Below, one piece after another: positions 1 through 8,857 of a stretch of 64,000 nucleotides of DNA. The stretch comes from Sandarakinorhabdus limnophila DSM 17366 (lineage in GTDB: Bacteria; Pseudomonadota; Alphaproteobacteria; Sphingomonadales; Sphingomonadaceae), in contig NZ_ATVO01000010.1 of assembly GCF_000420765.1 (NCBI RefSeq), positions 62,001 through 126,000 of the forward strand, given 5' to 3'. A model generated the notes under the pieces. The model saw only the letters and a list, made by a program, of their open reading frames with translations, made no database searches and was not told the origin of the DNA. Position numbers and translations under genes: made by a program. The number at the start of each line of letters is the position of its first letter. Positions within the stretch are counted from its first letter, which is position 1.

Positions 1-167
1 AGCCAGTAGTTTCGATCCACGCCCCCGCATGGGGGCGACGATGCTGACCGAAGGCAAGCCGGTGGGCGACTGGTTTCGATCCACGCCCCCGCATGGGGGC
101 GACGTTCAAGAACTGCCGGCTGCGCTCACTGGTGTCGTTTCGATCCACGCCCCCGCATGGGGGCGAC
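1..167 (-). CRISPR. Type I-C CRISPR array, leader-proximal end (3 repeats seen)
   Basis: Three identical 31-base units lie at 9-39, 73-103 and 137-167, with an exact 64-base period and two complete 33-base spacers (40-72 and 104-136). Bases 1-8 belong to a third spacer. Read on the minus strand the repeat begins GTCGCCCCC and ends GTGGATCGAAAC, and its GC-rich half forms a hairpin (GCCCCC/GGGGGC) as in type I-C repeats. A 32-base repeat is possible: the base flanking the first two units is the same, but it differs in the leader-proximal unit. The array lies downstream of cas2 and continues beyond the left edge, so its length is unknown. Transcription should run leftward, making 104-136 the newest spacer. 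Confidence 0.97.
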
Positions 168-358
168 AGGTGGCGTTTAAGACAATGAGAATGAACAGTA
201 AATCCAGCCTGCTGCGCGAACCGCCTTGACCCAGACGGGTTTCTGTCAACCAACCGATACCAAGAAACGATAGTGCGTTGTTTTGCCATCACTATTCAAC
301 AGCGCGAACATCACGGGATTTAACCAACAGCCTTAGGTTCGCGGGAGACCCGCTATCA
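168..358 (-). promoter_or_regulatory. CRISPR leader region
   Basis: This 191-base gap between the cas2 stop and the first repeat is less GC-rich than its surroundings and holds no convincing gene. By position it is the leader that would carry the array promoter and direct spacer acquisition. No unambiguous promoter boxes or IHF site could be fixed by eye, so the function is inferred from location. Confidence 0.7.
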
Positions 359-649
359 TCAAAACAACAACGGGCCAGCCAAGTCCATCGGCATCTTAGC
401 GCCGACATGCTCAACCCGCCGCTGCCCTTCAGCCCCCAACCGATAAAAGCGAAGGGAGTCCCGCTCAGCGTCAATCTTATCCATCAAGCGAGCGCGAAGC
501 TTGGTCCACTGCGCAGGATCAACCTCACATTCAAAAACCGAATTCTGCACGCGCTGACCGAAATCTTTGCATGCGTTGGCGATCCTACGTAAGCGCCGGC
601 GCCCTGCCGCGTCTTCGGTGTTCACATCATACGTGACGAGCATGAGCAT
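359..649 (-). CDS. cas2: CRISPR-associated endoribonuclease/integration protein Cas2
   Basis: A 96-residue protein starting MLMLVTYDVNTED, the beta1 strand of the Cas2 ferredoxin fold with its conserved Asp. RRLRRIANAC (about residues 18-27) and QNSVFECEVD (about 35-44) are the other conserved blocks. Length is normal for type I-C Cas2. In the family a Cas2 dimer bridges two Cas1 dimers in the adaptation complex that inserts new spacers. It starts 3 bases after the cas1 stop and is the last cas gene before the leader. A second in-frame Met at residue 3 (643) is an alternative start. Confidence 0.97.
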   Translation of the reverse strand: MLMLVTYDVNTEDAAGRRRLRRIANACKDFGQRVQNSVFECEVDPAQWTKLRARLMDKIDAERDSLRFYRLGAEGQRRVEHVGAKMPMDLAGPLLF

Positions 650-652
650 CCG

Positions 653-1693
653 TTATTTCCACAAAAACGGTGGGTAACCATCAAGATCGCCACGCAGATG
701 CCGCGAAAGCAACAGCGCCTGGATATGGGGCACGAGACCCAAGGGCATGGTTTCTCCCAGAAACGGATGGCGCAATACCCGCTTCTTGCGCTCCTGCCAC
801 GCCACCAATACCGTCTTTCGGCCATCTTCGGTCAATGATACCGCGCCGCCTTCATCAATCAGGAAGTCCGACGCCTGCACTTGGCCGCGGTTCACCAGGG
901 ACAATGCCATCCGATCTGCCATCACGGGGCGCAGTTCCTCCATGAGATCAAGCGCCAAACTCGCACGGCCAGGCCGATCCGCATGGAAAAGCCCAACTTG
1001 GGGATCAAGACCGACGCCTTCCAACGCCGAGCGGCAGTCATGCCCCAGCATGGCATAGAGGAACGAGAGCAAGGCATTGACCCGGTCTAGCGGCGGCCGG
1101 CGAGAGCGGCCTTGGAAGGAAAAGACGTCCCTGTTGCGCTGGATCATGCCATCAAAGGCGCTGAAATAGAGTTTCGCGGCATCGCCTTCATGACCCCGCA
1201 GCGTGTCGAGGTCGCTGATCAAGGCGGCCCGCCGGGCCACATAACCAAGATGATTTTCAGCTTGCTCAAGCGCTGAGCGCGATGCCGACGGCATGGTGTC
1301 CCCATGATCACGCAAGGCGCGTTGCAACACTGTGCGCTGGTTAGCCGCCTTGGCGGTCACGATCCCCCGAACCACCGGCACAGCGATCTGGGGATTATCC
1401 GCAGCGCGATATTGCGCGCGCCGCAGCAGGACATTTCCCGTGCGCGGCCCTTCCACGCGTGCAAGGAACTTGCCCTGAGGGCTCAGAAATGACAGCGCAA
1501 TGCCCGCCTGGGCACAGGCCTCCATCAATGCCGGAGACGCACCGGGACGACCAAAAGACACAACCCCCTCAACCAAGTGCATCGGAACCCGGCCTCGCTC
1601 AGCGCCATTAACCTCGATAACAATGTTGGCGCCATCCTTGCGGAGCCAAGCATTCTCACTGGTCACATATATCGTGTTGAGATGACGACGCAC
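653..1693 (-). CDS. cas1: CRISPR-associated integrase Cas1 (type I-C)
   Basis: A 346-residue protein. The frame is open further upstream (to 1882), but the GTG at 1693 is chosen because the I-C Cas1 N-terminus (RRHLNTIYVTSENAWL) begins there, 17 bases after the cas4 stop. The C-terminal alpha-helical catalytic domain is clear: LLSFLYAMLGHDCRSALE, then GLFHADRPGRASLALDLMEE with the metal-binding His and acidic residues. Cas1 integrates prespacers at the leader-repeat junction together with Cas2, with Cas4 trimming PAM-containing ends in I-C systems. No truncation is visible. Confidence 0.96.
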   Translation of the reverse strand: MRRHLNTIYVTSENAWLRKDGANIVIEVNGAERGRVPMHLVEGVVSFGRPGASPALMEACAQAGIALSFLSPQGKFLARVEGPRTGNVLLRRAQYRAADNPQIAVPVVRGIVTAKAANQRTVLQRALRDHGDTMPSASRSALEQAENHLGYVARRAALISDLDTLRGHEGDAAKLYFSAFDGMIQRNRDVFSFQGRSRRPPLDRVNALLSFLYAMLGHDCRSALEGVGLDPQVGLFHADRPGRASLALDLMEELRPVMADRMALSLVNRGQVQASDFLIDEGGAVSLTEDGRKTVLVAWQERKKRVLRHPFLGETMPLGLVPHIQALLLSRHLRGDLDGYPPFLWK

Positions 1694-1710
1694 GGCTTGG
1701 CGACCCCAAA

Positions 1711-2364
1711 CTACATGAGCGGCTGTTCGGACGCGGAACCGATTTGGCTCAACAGCCAATTCTGCACGGATGGTGGCTTCTCCAGTCGCGTCGGCGAACA
1801 CGTCTCGGCCAGCGAACAGCGCTGGCATGCAGGCTTGGCCTGTGGCGGTGGCGTCTTGCCGAATGCGATCATTTTCCGACACGCAGCCGCCATCTGCACT
1901 GTCAGACCCCGAAGCTCCGTATCAAACACCACTAAGATGCGCTTTCGGGTCACGCCATAAAACAGCGCACCCTCGAGCACAGGCACGCCAAACATCTCCT
2001 CGAGGCACAGGGCCTGCGCACACAACTGGACCTCATCAGCCCGATGGTTCTTGGGGCGGCCGCGCTTGTATTCAACCGGACAAGGCGTAGTGCCATGAAA
2101 CTCGACGGCATCGGCCTTGCCCGCCAATCCGTATTCAAGCGAACGCAAAACTAGCCCGCGCACAGTCCGGATTCCACCACGCCGATCCGGACGACCGCCA
2201 TCGACCCGTTGATGAACCAACCGGCCTTCCGCTGTGGCCCCATCTTCCGTCCACACTTGCTCGATATGGATCAAGGCGCATTGCCGTGGGCAAAAGAGGT
2301 AATGTTGTAAGGCCGACACCGGAACCAGCGCATCCTCCGCAGTTGGATCCGGTGGCAGCTTCAT
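1711..2364 (-). CDS. cas4: CRISPR-associated exonuclease Cas4
   Basis: A 217-residue protein. The ATG at 2364 is chosen over longer open frames because it lies 10 bases after the cas7 stop and precedes the typical Cas4 start (VPVSALQHYLFCPRQCAL). The first cysteine is in FCPRQC, and the C-terminal cluster is CQRCSLAETC (about residues 183-192), together ligating an Fe-S cluster. The PD-(D/E)XK nuclease core is seen as KADAVEF followed by PVEYKRGRPK. In the family Cas4 selects PAM-bearing prespacers and trims their 3' ends for Cas1-Cas2. Confidence 0.96.
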   Translation of the reverse strand: MKLPPDPTAEDALVPVSALQHYLFCPRQCALIHIEQVWTEDGATAEGRLVHQRVDGGRPDRRGGIRTVRGLVLRSLEYGLAGKADAVEFHGTTPCPVEYKRGRPKNHRADEVQLCAQALCLEEMFGVPVLEGALFYGVTRKRILVVFDTELRGLTVQMAAACRKMIAFGKTPPPQAKPACQRCSLAETCSPTRLEKPPSVQNWLLSQIGSASEQPLM

Positions 2365-2374
2365 AGCCTTAGGC

Positions 2375-3313
2375 TCAGCAGCGTTCGATGATCTCGACAC
2401 CGGCGTGCAGCCCCTCGCGATCGATGGTGACCGCATAATCGGCCCACTTTCGCGCCGGCGGCCAATTGTCAGTGGCATGACTGCCGACCGGCTGACGCGC
2501 CCCTTCATGAACGCGCCAGGTCTTGACCCGCTCGAACAACGACTGGGCCTGGGCATTGCCAAGCGCACTCTCATGACGGAACACGATCAGCTTGCGCGTG
2601 GCCATCTCACCGCGAGCGGCCGAACGGTCATGCTCGAACATCATTTCGAGGGATTGCCAGAGCAATTCGAGGTCGTCCTCGGAGAACCCGGTGCCCTTCG
2701 TCGCGTGGCTCGCCAACGGCGCCGAGATGAAACCATGGGCTCGATAAAGGCCGTAGGGAACGATGTGCTTGCGGCCCATCGTCCGTCCACCCTTTTCATC
2801 AGCGTCCTTCTCAGTGGTCGCGGCCATACGGGTGATCGAGATTTCCAGCGGGAGGATGGGCTCAACCGAACGCGCGAACGTCAACTGCACCGGTCCGCGC
2901 ACTTGGCCGGCATTGACGCCGGTCGTCATCACGGCCCCAAAGGTGCGGATGTCCCAGAAATTGCCGCACATCCAGGCGGTCAGTTCCCGGGACTTCTGCT
3001 GGTCCTTGGGCAGCTTCTTGAAATCCTCGTCCTTGGTCACCTCGGGCAGAACCGCGCCCCACGCCTTCTTGTGCTGGTTGTTGAGCGTGGCGCCCTCGCT
3101 CATGTAGATCTCGAAGCTAGGCAGATCGCCCTTGGCCGTCGCAACAAAGTTGCGGATCTTACGCTTCAACGCCACGTCAGACACGAGCCCGAGGTTCGTT
3201 TCCGGATCGAGACGCGGCATGTTCCCCGCGTCCGGGTCGCCGTTGGGGTTCCCATTGGCAACGTCGAAATACAGGACAAATTCATAGCGGTTGCAAACGG
3301 GGGTGCTCATCAT
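2375..3313 (-). CDS. cas7c: Cascade backbone protein Cas7 (Csd2), type I-C
   Basis: A 312-residue Csd2/Csh2-family protein with the RAMP-type N-terminus YEFVLYFDVANGNPNGDPDA, a signature of I-C Cas7, followed by SDVALKRKIRNFV. Seven copies form the crRNA-binding filament of the I-C Cascade in the family. The start overlaps the cas8c stop (ATGATG, so 3313 or 3310), indicating translational coupling. RTMGRKHIVPYGLYRAHGFI (about residues 177-196) is another conserved block. No damage is seen. Confidence 0.96.
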   Translation of the reverse strand: MMSTPVCNRYEFVLYFDVANGNPNGDPDAGNMPRLDPETNLGLVSDVALKRKIRNFVATAKGDLPSFEIYMSEGATLNNQHKKAWGAVLPEVTKDEDFKKLPKDQQKSRELTAWMCGNFWDIRTFGAVMTTGVNAGQVRGPVQLTFARSVEPILPLEISITRMAATTEKDADEKGGRTMGRKHIVPYGLYRAHGFISAPLASHATKGTGFSEDDLELLWQSLEMMFEHDRSAARGEMATRKLIVFRHESALGNAQAQSLFERVKTWRVHEGARQPVGSHATDNWPPARKWADYAVTIDREGLHAGVEIIERC

Positions 3314-5142
3314 TCGGCCTCGTGGTTGCCAGTGGTTTCATTCAGGTCATCGGACGAAATAATCTCGCCCTTGTCACTGCTCAGCTTGGCGCTTCGCTGG
3401 TGGTAGTATCCGACCACGAACTCGCCCTGGTCCTGCAGTCTTAGCGAGCGCGGCAGCGTTCCCTCGGGCCGCGGATCGAAGCGGCCATTGATCTCTTCCA
3501 GCTCCCGCTCAATGAGCGCCGCCCAGCCAGGCCTGTTCTTGCGCACTTTCGCCAAGTGGTTCTGCGCACCGCGGACAACGAGCGGGAAGACGCTCGCCGG
3601 CGTGGCGGACGCCGCCGCAAAATAGCGATCGCGAATGGAGGCATTCACCCGGCCTAGGGCAGCCCGCTGGGCAAGCTCATAAACGGCGAACAGCCGGCCC
3701 AATTGGTAGCCCGCATTGGCGTGGTCCCTCTTCAAACTCATCGGCGTCTCTCCTTGTTCGGGAAGCTCGGGATTTCGGCGGCCAAGGCGGACCAGCACCG
3801 CCCGGATCACGGCCGCATGCCAACCTGAGGCGGGGTCATCACCTGCGCGCAGGCGGATCAGGGCGGCGCTAAACAGGCTGAACGGATAACGCCCGCCTGT
3901 GAGCACTGCCCGCATCATTTCCCCGGCCAAGAGCGGCGGGATATTTTTGTATTCACGCTGCAAGGCCGTGGTGTTGACTAGAAGACGGTTGACCGATGGG
4001 GCAGCGCCCCAGCCCCTCGGCAACGGCTCAATGGCCAGATCCCGGTGGTGGTACGCAAGACGCTGGGCGAAAGCGTCCAGTGTGTCAGTCATCCAGAACC
4101 GAACAGACAAACGGGACGCGTTGGGGGAAAGGCCAAGAACATGGAACCGCGTGCCGTAGACAATGTCAGCGTGCAAATCGCCGAGCGGCTTGCCCTTGGC
4201 AACTGCCTCCAACTGCTGGCGCATCTTCAGCGCCTGGTCTTCATCGGATACATCGCTGTCGAGCCATTGCGCAAACAGGGCATCCGCAGCATTCTCCGCA
4301 GCGGCGTTGCTGGCATCCGCCCAAAACACAACGGTTGCATCACCGACAGGACGCTTCAACCGGTTCGGCCCATCCCGCGTAAGCAGGTGATTGAGGACAG
4401 CGCCATAGCGAAAAGCCGCCCCTTCCGTCGTGGGTGCATTCTCCCCCTGCTCCTTACCATATGACCTAAACGCAGGGTCGTTAAATGAAACCAACACGGC
4501 GCCCGACGACTGGGCACCTTCAACGCCCTTGATCGTGGGATGAAGGCGCGCAGGGGGACCGACTTCCCCGGTGACGAGGCAGGAAACTGCCGCCAATGGT
4601 TCCTGGGGATCCTCTGCTTCTATCAACGCTTTGGCGGCGGCGCGTTCGTGCAAAAAACACAGATCGCCATCAAGCCGGAACATCACGTTGGCATCGAGCA
4701 TATCGGTATGAAAAGGAGATCTACCAAAATACTCGGGGCGCCAACCCTCGATAAAACGTCGAAGTGAAGTAAGTCCTACATCATTAGAATCGAAAAGACG
4801 ATCAATATGCAAGGAACGAAATGCGTTCCAATGAACATTAGTGTATTGCCATTTATTCTTTTCTTCAGTCCGCGTAACGCCAAGTGAAAATTTTGTATTG
4901 TCCCATAAAAAAAATGCACGTGGCGTCGTGCCCGGCCGCGGAAACGAAGCTGGCACACGATATTGCTTGGGGGCCGGCTTCTTCCCCGAAACGTCGCGCA
5001 AATCCTGCACGTCAACAACCTGACCCGCGGGGTCGAGGACAATACACCAACCAAATTTTTCAGGGCTCCACCCAGGGGCAGCCACCTCTCCGCGTTCGTC
5101 GAGGCGCCGGTAATAGGCATCCAAGGCGTGAAGAACGCTCAT
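3310..5142 (-). CDS. cas8c: Cascade large subunit Cas8c (Csd1)
   Basis: A 610-residue Csd1-family protein beginning MSVLHALDAYYRRLDERGEV. It carries GWSPEKFGWCIVLD and the block FFLWDNTKFSLGV that marks the family. Length fits the usual 570-630. In type I-C the protein recognises the PAM and holds the non-target strand. The gene also often contains an internal start giving a small Cas11c subunit; one may exist in the 3' third, but no obvious internal ribosome site was picked by eye. Its start overlaps the cas5c stop by 4 bases and its stop overlaps the cas7 start. Confidence 0.95.
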   Translation of the reverse strand: MSVLHALDAYYRRLDERGEVAAPGWSPEKFGWCIVLDPAGQVVDVQDLRDVSGKKPAPKQYRVPASFPRPGTTPRAFFLWDNTKFSLGVTRTEEKNKWQYTNVHWNAFRSLHIDRLFDSNDVGLTSLRRFIEGWRPEYFGRSPFHTDMLDANVMFRLDGDLCFLHERAAAKALIEAEDPQEPLAAVSCLVTGEVGPPARLHPTIKGVEGAQSSGAVLVSFNDPAFRSYGKEQGENAPTTEGAAFRYGAVLNHLLTRDGPNRLKRPVGDATVVFWADASNAAAENAADALFAQWLDSDVSDEDQALKMRQQLEAVAKGKPLGDLHADIVYGTRFHVLGLSPNASRLSVRFWMTDTLDAFAQRLAYHHRDLAIEPLPRGWGAAPSVNRLLVNTTALQREYKNIPPLLAGEMMRAVLTGGRYPFSLFSAALIRLRAGDDPASGWHAAVIRAVLVRLGRRNPELPEQGETPMSLKRDHANAGYQLGRLFAVYELAQRAALGRVNASIRDRYFAAASATPASVFPLVVRGAQNHLAKVRKNRPGWAALIERELEEINGRFDPRPEGTLPRSLRLQDQGEFVVGYYHQRSAKLSSDKGEIISSDDLNETTGNHEAE

Positions 5143-5813
5143 CGAGCAACGTCGTCCGCCCAGAACGGCGGCACATCGATCACGCCATTGCGCATCTCCG
5201 CCCGGAAAAACCGGGACTCGTTTCGTCCGTCCGTGAAATCGATGTCGTGCAACATCCAGCCAAGGTCAGCATCGCGACGACCAGCGGGGAGTTTACTCGC
5301 TGGCAACGGATCGCCTTCGGCGAGCAACGCAAACTCCGCCGCGAACTCACGGGTGCCAAGGCACGGACGATGAAAGCACTGCCCCTGCGCTGCCCGGCGC
5401 TGGAACATCGCGGCGTGCTTGGCCGGGCTATCATCCGGCCCGGCCCGATCCGTCATCGAGAAATGGGCCTCGATGACATAGGCGACATCGACCAGGATCA
5501 AGGCGGCTCGCTGTTGTCGGTTTTCATCAACCAACAGGCCAAGGCCTTCGGTATCGCCACGTTTCATGGCGGCCGAAGCAGCGCTTACATTCACCTTCGC
5601 ACCCACCTCGTTACGCCGGATGGACTGAAAGCGAATGGGCTTCAGGATATGGATGCGATCGACATGCCAACGGACGGCGGGTTTCCAGTGGATCGCCTCC
5701 AGAATGCCGCGCGCTGCCGAGGGGGTGATAACGTCGTAGCTAACGCGCTCCACCTTCATCTCGGGCCTGGTGAAACAGGCACGCTCGCCCCAAACATGCA
5801 AACGAACAGCCAC
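5139..5813 (-). CDS. cas5c: crRNA-processing Cascade subunit Cas5c (Cas5d)
   Basis: A 224-residue Cas5d protein starting at GTG 5813 with an AGAGGA motif six bases upstream. LHVWGERACFTRPEMKVERV followed by PSAARGILEAIHWKPA is diagnostic of type I-C Cas5, which replaces Cas6 as the pre-crRNA endonuclease and then caps the 5' handle of the crRNA. PIRFQSIRRNEVG is the next conserved block. The stop overlaps the cas8c ATG. The 76-base gap to cas3 is the largest in the operon. Confidence 0.96.
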   Translation of the reverse strand: MAVRLHVWGERACFTRPEMKVERVSYDVITPSAARGILEAIHWKPAVRWHVDRIHILKPIRFQSIRRNEVGAKVNVSAASAAMKRGDTEGLGLLVDENRQQRAALILVDVAYVIEAHFSMTDRAGPDDSPAKHAAMFQRRAAQGQCFHRPCLGTREFAAEFALLAEGDPLPASKLPAGRRDADLGWMLHDIDFTDGRNESRFFRAEMRNGVIDVPPFWADDVAR

Positions 5814-5889
5814 AACCCATCCTCTGGTTCAGTGAATGCACAACAGGGTTTCCCCGGTTCGTCAAAAAGACGTCGGAACCATTGCCCAG

Positions 5890-8274
5890 TCAACAGAATA
5901 TGTTGTTCTCTGGCGACCGGATTGAAGAAAAATCGTCCATTTTTAAGCCAATATCTGGGTCGTATGTTGTAGGCACTGTTCCTGGGTGGCCCTCCAACAG
6001 GACGATAAACCGGTCACCATAATCGGCCGGACGGATCACTTGCGCTTGCCCGTTTGCCAACAGCGCATCACGGACATGGGGGGGGACTGACACTACATAC
6101 TGCTGCAAGCGGCGTTGCACACCCGCGGGCGGCACCGGCGAAAATGTCAAAGCCCGAACAGCATCCCTGGCGATGTCATCGTATGGAATGATGACCGGAT
6201 CCATCGTCTCGTCGATCAATCGAAATGCCGAGGCAATGCGGGCGTAAGGAAAGTCGGCCGTCCGGGCTGTGTGCCGTAGAGCAGGGACAACAGCAAACTT
6301 CTCGCCTTCAGGCAGTCGCGCGGCATCCAGGGCTTCATAGCCTTGCTGCCAGTACAGGGCTTCGTGATAGTCGCGAATAGCGTCCAACCCCAACACGTCG
6401 TCAATGTCGCGTCGCATCACCTCGCGCGCAGGTCCATAAAAAGCTTCAATCGTAGGAGGTGTCTTACGACCAGCGGTCTCGAACACGACCACGCGGCCGA
6501 GGCCAGCCTGTCGACCCTCGCGATTGCAGCGCCCGGCCGCTTGAGCAATGCTGGCCAAGCCGGCTGCCGCACGCCACACTTCTGGAAAATCCACGTCGAC
6601 GCCGGCTTCGATTAAACTGGTCGACACAAGGCGCACCGGTCGTCCAGCCGCCAAGTCCTCACGCACTTTAGCCAGGACCTCTCGTCGATGCAGGGCGCAC
6701 ATCAAGGTGGTGAGATGGCGACATCCCTCAAACCCCTCGGCGCGCAGCTTGGCAAACAGCTCCCGCGCATGGGCGCGGCTATTGACGATGCAGAGCATCT
6801 GGCGCTGCTCGGCGAACCGAGCCACGATTACATCATCATCAATGGGCTGGCGCAGCCACTCCACCCTGACGCGCTTCAGCTTCTGGTACAACTCGACAGG
6901 TTCGAGCGCCAATTCGCGTTCGGGCGGTATGTCCAACCCCTCTCGCTCTCCGGTGCGCTTCATCTGCTCGCTCTGCGGCAACGCCTTGTCATCACGGCGC
7001 AAGGCAGGCTGCGTGGCAGTGCAGAGTATGACCGTTGCTCCATAGTTCTTGGCCAACTCGTCCATGGCCGCCATGCATGGTCGAAGAAGATGAACCGGGA
7101 TAGATTGAACCTCGTCCAGGACGATCACGCTTTTCGCCAGATTATGGAGCTTACGGCATCGTGACGGGCGCGCGGCAAACAGACTTTCAAAGAATTGGAC
7201 CGCCGTCGTGACAACGACCGGGGCGTCCCAGTTTTCGGCATCGCGCCTCAGTTTGGCGAGGCCCTGGACACCCTCTGCTTCGGTGTCATTGCCAGTTGAT
7301 GGTGGATTCTGGTCCCAGTCAAAACTGGAGTGATGCTCCAGAACAGCACCCGCGCCCAATCCCACCTTATCGCGAAAAACAGCCGCGGTTTGTTCGATAA
7401 TCGACGTGAACGGGATGACATAAACCACACGCCGCAACCCATGGGCAGCAGCGTGCTCCAAGGCAAAACTCAACGAAGTGAGGGTCTTCCCGCCCCCGGT
7501 CGGCACGGTCAGGGTGAACAATCCCGGTGAGAGCGCGGCCTTGGCATTCGCGTGATCAAGAATGGCCGAGCGCAGTCGATTGAGCTCCGTATCAACGCGA
7601 CGATGATCCTTGAGGAAGGCGCGAAGCGTGTCGCGATGCTGTGCCATGATAACACCTCCCCGGCGGGGTGGTTCACTCCCATGCGCTTCGGCGTAGAAGC
7701 GTTCGGTTTCTAGGAAGTCCGCATCCACCAAGCAGGAAAATGCCATCCGTCCCAGGAAAGCGAGACTGAATGACCTGTCGATCCCATTTACACCACGGCC
7801 AATTGGCATCGACAGGAGTTGCGCCAGTAACGGCAAGGAGCCAGCTTCCTCTTGCCAGCCGGTATAATCTTCGACCTGTTTGTCCAACCGGCCGGAAAGA
7901 TCCGCACCATCCATCAAACCGCCATGGTGGGCAGCAATGCCATACGCCATCAGGCGCCCGATAGGCCCATTGCCGAAAAGTTGCACAACCTCTTTGGCGC
8001 CGGCGGTGCTGTGATCGGGCCCTCTCGCTGCGCCGGCGCCAACCGGCTGGCGAATATAGGCTTGATATGCGGCTGAACACTTGCCGATATCATGCATGGC
8101 ACCCATGACATGAGCCATGGACGCCGCGCCAAAATGAGACGCAAAATCGGCCGCACGCGAACCAACTGCGGCCAAGTGAACTGACAATGGCTCCCAGTGC
8201 TCGTTATCGCGGCCGGCAACTGAGTGGGCAAAGAGACGCAAGCCGATCTCCTCCTCCACCGTGTTTGAGCTCAC
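5890..8274 (-). CDS. cas3: CRISPR-associated helicase-nuclease Cas3 (HD-DExH)
   Basis: A 794-residue single-chain Cas3 starting at GTG 8274, with GAGGAG eight bases upstream. The N-terminal HD nuclease has His33, His61-Asp62 (in MHDIGK), His88 and His116-His117. The SF2 helicase has Walker A TGGGKT (259-264), the DEVQ box (387-390) and CTATQP as motif III. The C-terminal half carries SLIEAGVDVDFPEVWRA and QAAGRCNREG (motifs V and VI). In the family Cas3 is recruited by Cascade to degrade target DNA. It heads the operon; every catalytic motif searched for is present. Confidence 0.97.
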   Translation of the reverse strand: MSSNTVEEEIGLRLFAHSVAGRDNEHWEPLSVHLAAVGSRAADFASHFGAASMAHVMGAMHDIGKCSAAYQAYIRQPVGAGAARGPDHSTAGAKEVVQLFGNGPIGRLMAYGIAAHHGGLMDGADLSGRLDKQVEDYTGWQEEAGSLPLLAQLLSMPIGRGVNGIDRSFSLAFLGRMAFSCLVDADFLETERFYAEAHGSEPPRRGGVIMAQHRDTLRAFLKDHRRVDTELNRLRSAILDHANAKAALSPGLFTLTVPTGGGKTLTSLSFALEHAAAHGLRRVVYVIPFTSIIEQTAAVFRDKVGLGAGAVLEHHSSFDWDQNPPSTGNDTEAEGVQGLAKLRRDAENWDAPVVVTTAVQFFESLFAARPSRCRKLHNLAKSVIVLDEVQSIPVHLLRPCMAAMDELAKNYGATVILCTATQPALRRDDKALPQSEQMKRTGEREGLDIPPERELALEPVELYQKLKRVRVEWLRQPIDDDVIVARFAEQRQMLCIVNSRAHARELFAKLRAEGFEGCRHLTTLMCALHRREVLAKVREDLAAGRPVRLVSTSLIEAGVDVDFPEVWRAAAGLASIAQAAGRCNREGRQAGLGRVVVFETAGRKTPPTIEAFYGPAREVMRRDIDDVLGLDAIRDYHEALYWQQGYEALDAARLPEGEKFAVVPALRHTARTADFPYARIASAFRLIDETMDPVIIPYDDIARDAVRALTFSPVPPAGVQRRLQQYVVSVPPHVRDALLANGQAQVIRPADYGDRFIVLLEGHPGTVPTTYDPDIGLKMDDFSSIRSPENNIFC

Positions 8275-8282
8275 CCTGTTGG

Positions 8283-8350
8283 CTCCTCAATTAGCGAATT
8301 AATACAATATGATCTGAAGGGCTAGAATAAGCTGCCTGTTGTGGAGTCAA
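8283..8350 (-). promoter_or_regulatory. Possible cas operon promoter and ribosome site
   Basis: On the minus strand TTGACT (8345-8350) is followed 15-17 bases later by TATTCT/TTCTAG (around 8322-8329), and the ribosome site GAGGAG is at 8283-8288. The short spacer makes the promoter tentative, while the ribosome site is convincing. The region between is AT-rich relative to its neighbours. Confidence 0.35.
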
Positions 8351-8392
8351 CACCATACGCGACAAAGTCGGTGTCGGGTACTACCGGACGCT

Positions 8393-8728
8393 TTAATGGA
8401 TTGGATCGCGCCGGGTTTGCAGGAGGCTGTTTGGTTTCCGCCCACGCCATCGCGGCCCAACGGCCAACCCCAACGCGAATGACAGTGCCTCAAGTTTCCG
8501 CAGTTCCGCAAGTCTCCTACTGCGCTCGGCCTTGGCCGCTAGCGTTTCCCCGCCATGCCTATACTGCGGGTGGCTGGCGCCTCGCCTGATCGTGCCCGGC
8601 TTGCGTGCGCCATGGTATCGGCAAACAGCCATTCCGAACGCGGCTGGGTTGCGGCACTGATCCCCGCGCGCCTTGCACTTGGCTGTGCAGCGCTGGGTTT
8701 TGCCTGAGATGATGTTCGGGAGGGGCAT
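8393..8728 (-). CDS. Small Cys/His-rich phage-type hypothetical protein
   Basis: A 111-residue protein read from ATG 8728. The N-terminal half has a zinc-knuckle-like pattern: RCTAKCKARGDQC, then FGMAVCRYHGARKPG, followed by HPQYRHGGET and a basic helical tail (AERSRRLAELRKLEAL). Short proteins with this CxxKxxxGxxC...CxxHGG layout are common in phages and plasmids and have no assigned function. A DNA- or RNA-binding role is only suggested by the basic composition. It follows the truncated DUF3310 gene in the same direction, in what looks like a phage fragment. Confidence 0.65.
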   Translation of the reverse strand: MPLPNIISGKTQRCTAKCKARGDQCRNPAAFGMAVCRYHGARKPGTIRRGASHPQYRHGGETLAAKAERSRRLAELRKLEALSFALGLAVGPRWRGRKPNSLLQTRRDPIH

Positions 8729-8740
8729 CAACGGGTTTTC

Positions 8741-8857
8741 TTACATTCCCTCAAGGCAGTAGCCGGCAAACTCCTCTGGCGTCAGCTTGGCCTGTAGGTA
8801 GTCAATCGTCTCGATGCCGCCGACCTTGTAGTGGTCGGGATTGACTGCGTCCGTCAT
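8741..8857 (-). pseudogene. Truncated DUF3310-family phage protein
   Basis: A 38-codon reading frame. Its ATG (8857) overlaps the stop of the preceding gene (ATGA). The peptide NPDHYKVGGIETIDYLQAKL followed by TPEEFAGYCL matches the start of DUF3310, a short phage family that normally continues with GN-x-x-KY. Here the frame stops at TAA after CLEGM. One frame over, the same DNA reads GNVRK directly after CL, so a small indel seems to have cut the protein. Function of the family is unknown; some members sit beside phage nucleotide-metabolism genes. Confidence 0.7.

Noticed and set aside
40-136. Spacers matching something inside this window (self-targeting).
   Set aside because: No matching stretch noticed by eye; a computed search of the whole genome and phage databases would be needed.
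29-229. A 66-codon frame reading through the repeats.
   Set aside because: Made of repeat and spacer sequence; an artefact of the 64-base period.
278-592. A 104-codon plus-strand frame across the CRISPR leader and cas2.
   Set aside because: Runs antisense to cas2 and through the leader; no family features.
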